Shown here: positions 61,833 through 64,000 of the stretch, one piece after another | Layout of the letters: every line of letters starts with the position of its first letter | How positions within the stretch are numbered: position 1 is the first letter of the stretch | DNA from: Mucilaginibacter jinjuensis | Lineage (GTDB): Bacteria; Bacteroidota; Bacteroidia; Sphingobacteriales; Sphingobacteriaceae | Assembly (NCBI RefSeq): GCF_028596025.1 | Contig: NZ_CP117167.1 | Coordinates: 186,001 to 250,000 of the forward strand | DNA: 64,000 bases | Reading direction: 5' to 3' | The notes under the pieces: model-generated | Told to the model about the DNA's origin: nothing | Databases searched by the model: none | What the model saw: the letters and a program-made list of their open reading frames with translations, nothing else | Made by a program: the position numbers and the translations under genes

Positions 61833-62441
61833 CGGCGCATCCACAATTGTCCTGAAAGTTAAATTAACCCTCGGCGTATTTACCTTTTTAGTTTTAGGCA
61901 AGGCATGCAGCCAGTTGGTTTGCGTGCTGCCTTTCATTACCAGTAAACTGCCGTTAACCAGTATTACTGAAACAGGGTGTTTATTAACCTTGTGTTTCAG
62001 CATAAATTTACGCTCGGCACCGAGGCTTAATGAGGCGATGACGGTGTTGCGCCCAAGCGAACTTTCATCGTCGCTGTGCCAGGCCATACCTTCGTCTCCG
62101 TTATGATACAGGTTTAAAAGGCAGGAGTTAAAGGTAGTGCCTGTTAGTTTTTCGACCATTGCTTTTAGTTCCAGCAACTCCTTAGTCCACAGTAATGATT
62201 GCTTGGTGGTATTAGAATACGTGTAAGCATAAACTGCATCGCCATACCAGGCTGCCTTACGTTCGGTGATAATATGCTTACCGAATATTACGGCCTCGTC
62301 ATTTTTCCATGCAATGGTATTGAGTAAAATCTGCAGGTAATGGTTAGCCTCGGCGGGCGACATAATCCGGCCATAGTAATTTACTTCGCCATCAAAGGGC
62401 AAAAGATTGGCGCTTGTTTCGGTATTAAATAAATCCATCAA
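61812..62441 (-). CDS. alkB: AlkB-type DNA dioxygenase
   Basis: 209 aa (Met1 or Met2). Fe(II) ligands are H122, D124 (AWHSDDES) and H179 (NWLHALPK); 2OG-binding Arg191 and Arg197 (PRVNLTFR). LLNLYHNGDEGMAWHSDD is the AlkB signature. It demethylates 1-meA and 3-meC by oxidation. It overlaps the stop of the upstream oxygenase by 4 nt and is in line with the Ada gene. Confidence 0.92.
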   Translation of the reverse strand: MMDLFNTETSANLLPFDGEVNYYGRIMSPAEANHYLQILLNTIAWKNDEAVIFGKHIITERKAAWYGDAVYAYTYSNTTKQSLLWTKELLELKAMVEKLTGTTFNSCLLNLYHNGDEGMAWHSDDESSLGRNTVIASLSLGAERKFMLKHKVNKHPVSVILVNGSLLVMKGSTQTNWLHALPKTKKVNTPRVNLTFRTIVDAPIKGLSS

Positions 62442-63148
62442 CTTAATGCATCATGAAAAATTATGCCCAGCGTGTGGCGCTCGCCCGTATGCAACTCGCT
62501 TACGCCATGTTTCATATTTACTCGGTAATAGCCTTTACTGCCTTTCACAGGGCGAAAGTTAGTGGTAAATAACAGCATATCGCCACGTTTGGGTTTTAGT
62601 ACAATGGCCTTTGATTGTGCCCTTGGGATTTGCTCCGTAAGCACAAATTCGCCACCTGTGTAATCGCCACCAGGCTCATTCAAAAATAGCACTAACTGCA
62701 TTGGGAAATAAATATCGCCATACAAATCCTGGTGCAGGGTATTGAAGCCGCCTTCGTGATATTTTAAGATCAAAACTGTCGGTTTGTTTTGCCCGGCGGC
62801 ATGGCATTCAGCTTTTAGTTCTTCATGTTTTAGGGGAAACGTTTTATCGATGTTCAAAACCTGCATCCAGAGGTTAGCCACTTTAGCCAGGTGCGGGTAA
62901 ACGGTTTCCCTAATGCTGGTGATAATCTCCGGCAGGGGATAACTGAAATATTTGTACTCGCCAATGCCGAAACGGTAGCGCTCCATCACTACGGTTTTGC
63001 GGTAATGATCTGAGGTGTAGTCTTTTATCAGTTCGTTGCATTCTTCTTTGGTGAGGATGTCTTTTACTACGGCATAACCTTTATCGTTAAGGTTGTTACT
63101 GATGAGGTGCCAGTCTTTGTCTTGTATTCGTTCTATAATGTTTTTCAT
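62438..63148 (-). CDS. 2OG-Fe(II) oxygenase (prolyl-hydroxylase type)
   Basis: 236 aa. Fe ligands: H139-x-D141 (LHQDLYGD) and H214 (KHGVSELHTGERH), with R224 in the 2OG position. FLNEPGGDYTGGEF is typical of the family. It is translationally coupled to alkB (4-nt overlap). The substrate may be protein or nucleic acid; the context with alkB and ada suggests alkylation response, but this is inference. Confidence 0.85.
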   Translation of the reverse strand: MKNIIERIQDKDWHLISNNLNDKGYAVVKDILTKEECNELIKDYTSDHYRKTVVMERYRFGIGEYKYFSYPLPEIITSIRETVYPHLAKVANLWMQVLNIDKTFPLKHEELKAECHAAGQNKPTVLILKYHEGGFNTLHQDLYGDIYFPMQLVLFLNEPGGDYTGGEFVLTEQIPRAQSKAIVLKPKRGDMLLFTTNFRPVKGSKGYYRVNMKHGVSELHTGERHTLGIIFHDALS

Positions 63149-63185
63149 TGTTGTGGTTGAGTTTTACCCTTGTTGAAATATAAAA

Positions 63186-63301
63186 TTTGTTATTGCGAGC
63201 GATAGCGTGGCAATCTCGTCGTAAGCATATCAGATTTGTATAGCTACGAGATTGCTTTCCCGAAGTAAATCCGGGACCGACTGTTCTTCGCAATGACAAA
63301 A
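63186..63301. repeat. TGTCATT-type repeat, composite copy
   Basis: The left end TATTGCGAGCGATAGCGTGG with CAATCTCGTCGTA matches the 31.9 kb element. The right side keeps TACGAGATTGC and GCAATGACAAA but has an inserted or replaced middle (CCCGAAGTAAATCCGGG). It is 38 bp upstream of the 2OG oxygenase start. Confidence 0.65.
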
Positions 63302-63308
63302 AATATTG

Positions 63309-63419
63309 AAAGAAACCGTTATCGATAAGGCATAACGAAGTAACCCCGACTTTACAACCCGGATGCATTCGACTCTTTAGGCTGGGCATTGCTCCCTGCC
63401 TCTCAATAACGGTTTCTTT
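63309..63419. repeat. 111-nt structured element directly after ada
   Basis: Perfect 14-bp inverted repeat AAAGAAACCGTTAT (63309-63322) / ATAACGGTTTCTTT (63406-63419). Within it, AGGCA and TGCCT can extend the stem on the minus strand, and an 84-nt core has further GC-rich pairing. On the minus strand it follows the ada stop by about 4 nt and ends in a T-rich stretch, so it may be an enlarged terminator. Not a recognised riboswitch. Confidence 0.55.
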
Positions 63420-63422
63420 TAT

Positions 63423-64000
63423 TTATACTGCGATCGCCTTTGATGCTTCCCACCCGATCATCGCGTTTTTACGTTGACTACCCCAGTGGTACTGCCCAAT
63501 CTCGCCGGTTGATTTAATGACCCGGTGGCAGGGAATCAGAAAGGCAACCGGGTTGTCGCCCACTGCTGATCCTACTGCCCTGTTGGCTTTGGGGTTCTGG
63601 ATTTGGTTGGCGATGCCCGAGTAGGTGGTTAAATCCCCCATGGGCACTTTTAATAATGTTTCCCAAACTTTAATCTGGAATGGCGTGCCCTTGAGGTGCA
63701 ATTTAATATCGCTCAACTTGCTCCAGTCTTGCGTAAAAATGAAGATGGCGTTTTGCTGGATCTGGTCTAACACCTGGTGGTAGGCCGCGTTGGGGAATAT
63801 GTTTTTTAATTTGGCAAAGGCATCATCGTAGCCCTCGTCGGCAAAGGCCATGTAGCAAATACCTTTAGAGGTTGATGCTACCAATAAAGTACCAAACGGA
63901 CTTTCGGCAAAGCTGTAATTGATGTTTAACAGCTCGCCGCCGTTTTTGTATTCGCCGGGAGTCATGCCTTCAATTTTGATGAAGAGATCATGCAGTCGGC
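63423..64000 (-). CDS. ada: Bifunctional Ada-type regulator / O6-methylguanine-DNA methyltransferase (cut by window edge)
   Basis: The open frame continues past the window end. The visible part includes LHDLFIKIEGMTPGEYKNGG, the linker between the AraC domain and the methyltransferase in Bacteroidota Ada proteins, then FAESPFGTLLVASTSKGI and the active site PCHRV (Cys receives the methyl group), with GTPFQIKVWETLLKVP the DNA-binding helix. It would repair O6-methylguanine and activate the alkylation-response genes, probably including the two oxygenase genes downstream. Confidence 0.9.
   Translation of the reverse strand, partial: RLHDLFIKIEGMTPGEYKNGGELLNINYSFAESPFGTLLVASTSKGICYMAFADEGYDDAFAKLKNIFPNAAYHQVLDQIQQNAIFIFTQDWSKLSDIKLHLKGTPFQIKVWETLLKVPMGDLTTYSGIANQIQNPKANRAVGSAVGDNPVAFLIPCHRVIKSTGEIGQYHWGSQRKNAMIGWEASKAIAV

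Noticed and set aside
63309..63419. Known riboswitch (SAM, cobalamin, TPP)
   Set aside because: No recognisable conserved core of those classes, and it lies after ada's stop and not before a gene start.

Overview
The window looks like a chromosome segment of a Bacteroidota bacterium of the Sphingobacteriaceae type (Mucilaginibacter/Pedobacter-like). This is inferred from gene families and signals, not from a marker gene. The signals include -7 boxes of the TAnnTTTG type, weak Shine-Dalgarno sites, BBP2 porin, GH97, GH16 and CE2 enzymes, Crp/Fnr-like regulators with C-terminal YLGIT motifs, and an ECF sigma factor paired with a small membrane protein. There are no rRNA genes, CRISPR arrays, integrases or transposases.

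Layout. 1-7.7 kb: the end of an M20 peptidase, a BBP2 porin, an ECF sigma/putative anti-sigma pair, a PAS histidine kinase with a response regulator, and a MOSC protein. 7.9-21 kb: secreted carbohydrate and protein degradation (GH97, GH16 lipoprotein, CE2-type esterase, prolyl oligopeptidase), with a Gly-rich DUF6515-like protein, a Cys-rich copper-binding four-helix protein, a flavodoxin-like reductase and a 46-aa ORF between two terminators. 21.3-24.2 kb: a RibD/DHFR-like protein, a lone DUF4157 (eCIS-core) protein with an unknown C-terminal domain flanked by a 14-bp direct repeat, and a TPR protein. 24.4-26.9 kb: the GTPases Der and Era, then initiator tRNA-fMet copy 1. 27-39.5 kb: a histidine kinase facing a truncated response regulator, a dienelactone hydrolase, a 59-aa lasso-precursor-like ORF, two OafA-type acyltransferases, and small cupin, DoxX, SnoaL, Crp, BamA-like and NlpC genes.

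39.6-44.2 kb is the most unusual part. A second tRNA-fMet is followed by AT-rich accessory genes (an esterase, a serine hydrolase, a polyvalent-kinase-like protein). Decayed copies of the tRNA 3' half, arranged as two 113-bp units 1,893 bp apart, surround the serine hydrolase. 44.3-54.6 kb: an ArsR-AHSA1-AHSA1 regulon with DoxX, an MHS transporter, a serine hydrolase, two Crp/Fnr genes, a three-gene hydrolase/oxidoreductase operon and a TruA-like enzyme. 54.6-64 kb: PgpA, a ROK kinase, a PRMT-like methyltransferase, an encapsulated-ferritin-like protein without an encapsulin, a Bcr/CflA transporter, a frameshifted secreted protein, and a minus-strand alkylation-repair group (Ada, 2OG-Fe(II) oxygenase, AlkB).

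Intergenic spaces hold a family of inverted-repeat elements whose ends resemble TGTCATTnnGAG; at least nine loci occur here. The clearest candidates for undescribed biology are the tRNA-fMet-derived repeats, the lone DUF4157 protein, the orphan lasso-like precursor and the RAYT-less repeat family. All functional statements are read from sequence by eye; no database search was run.
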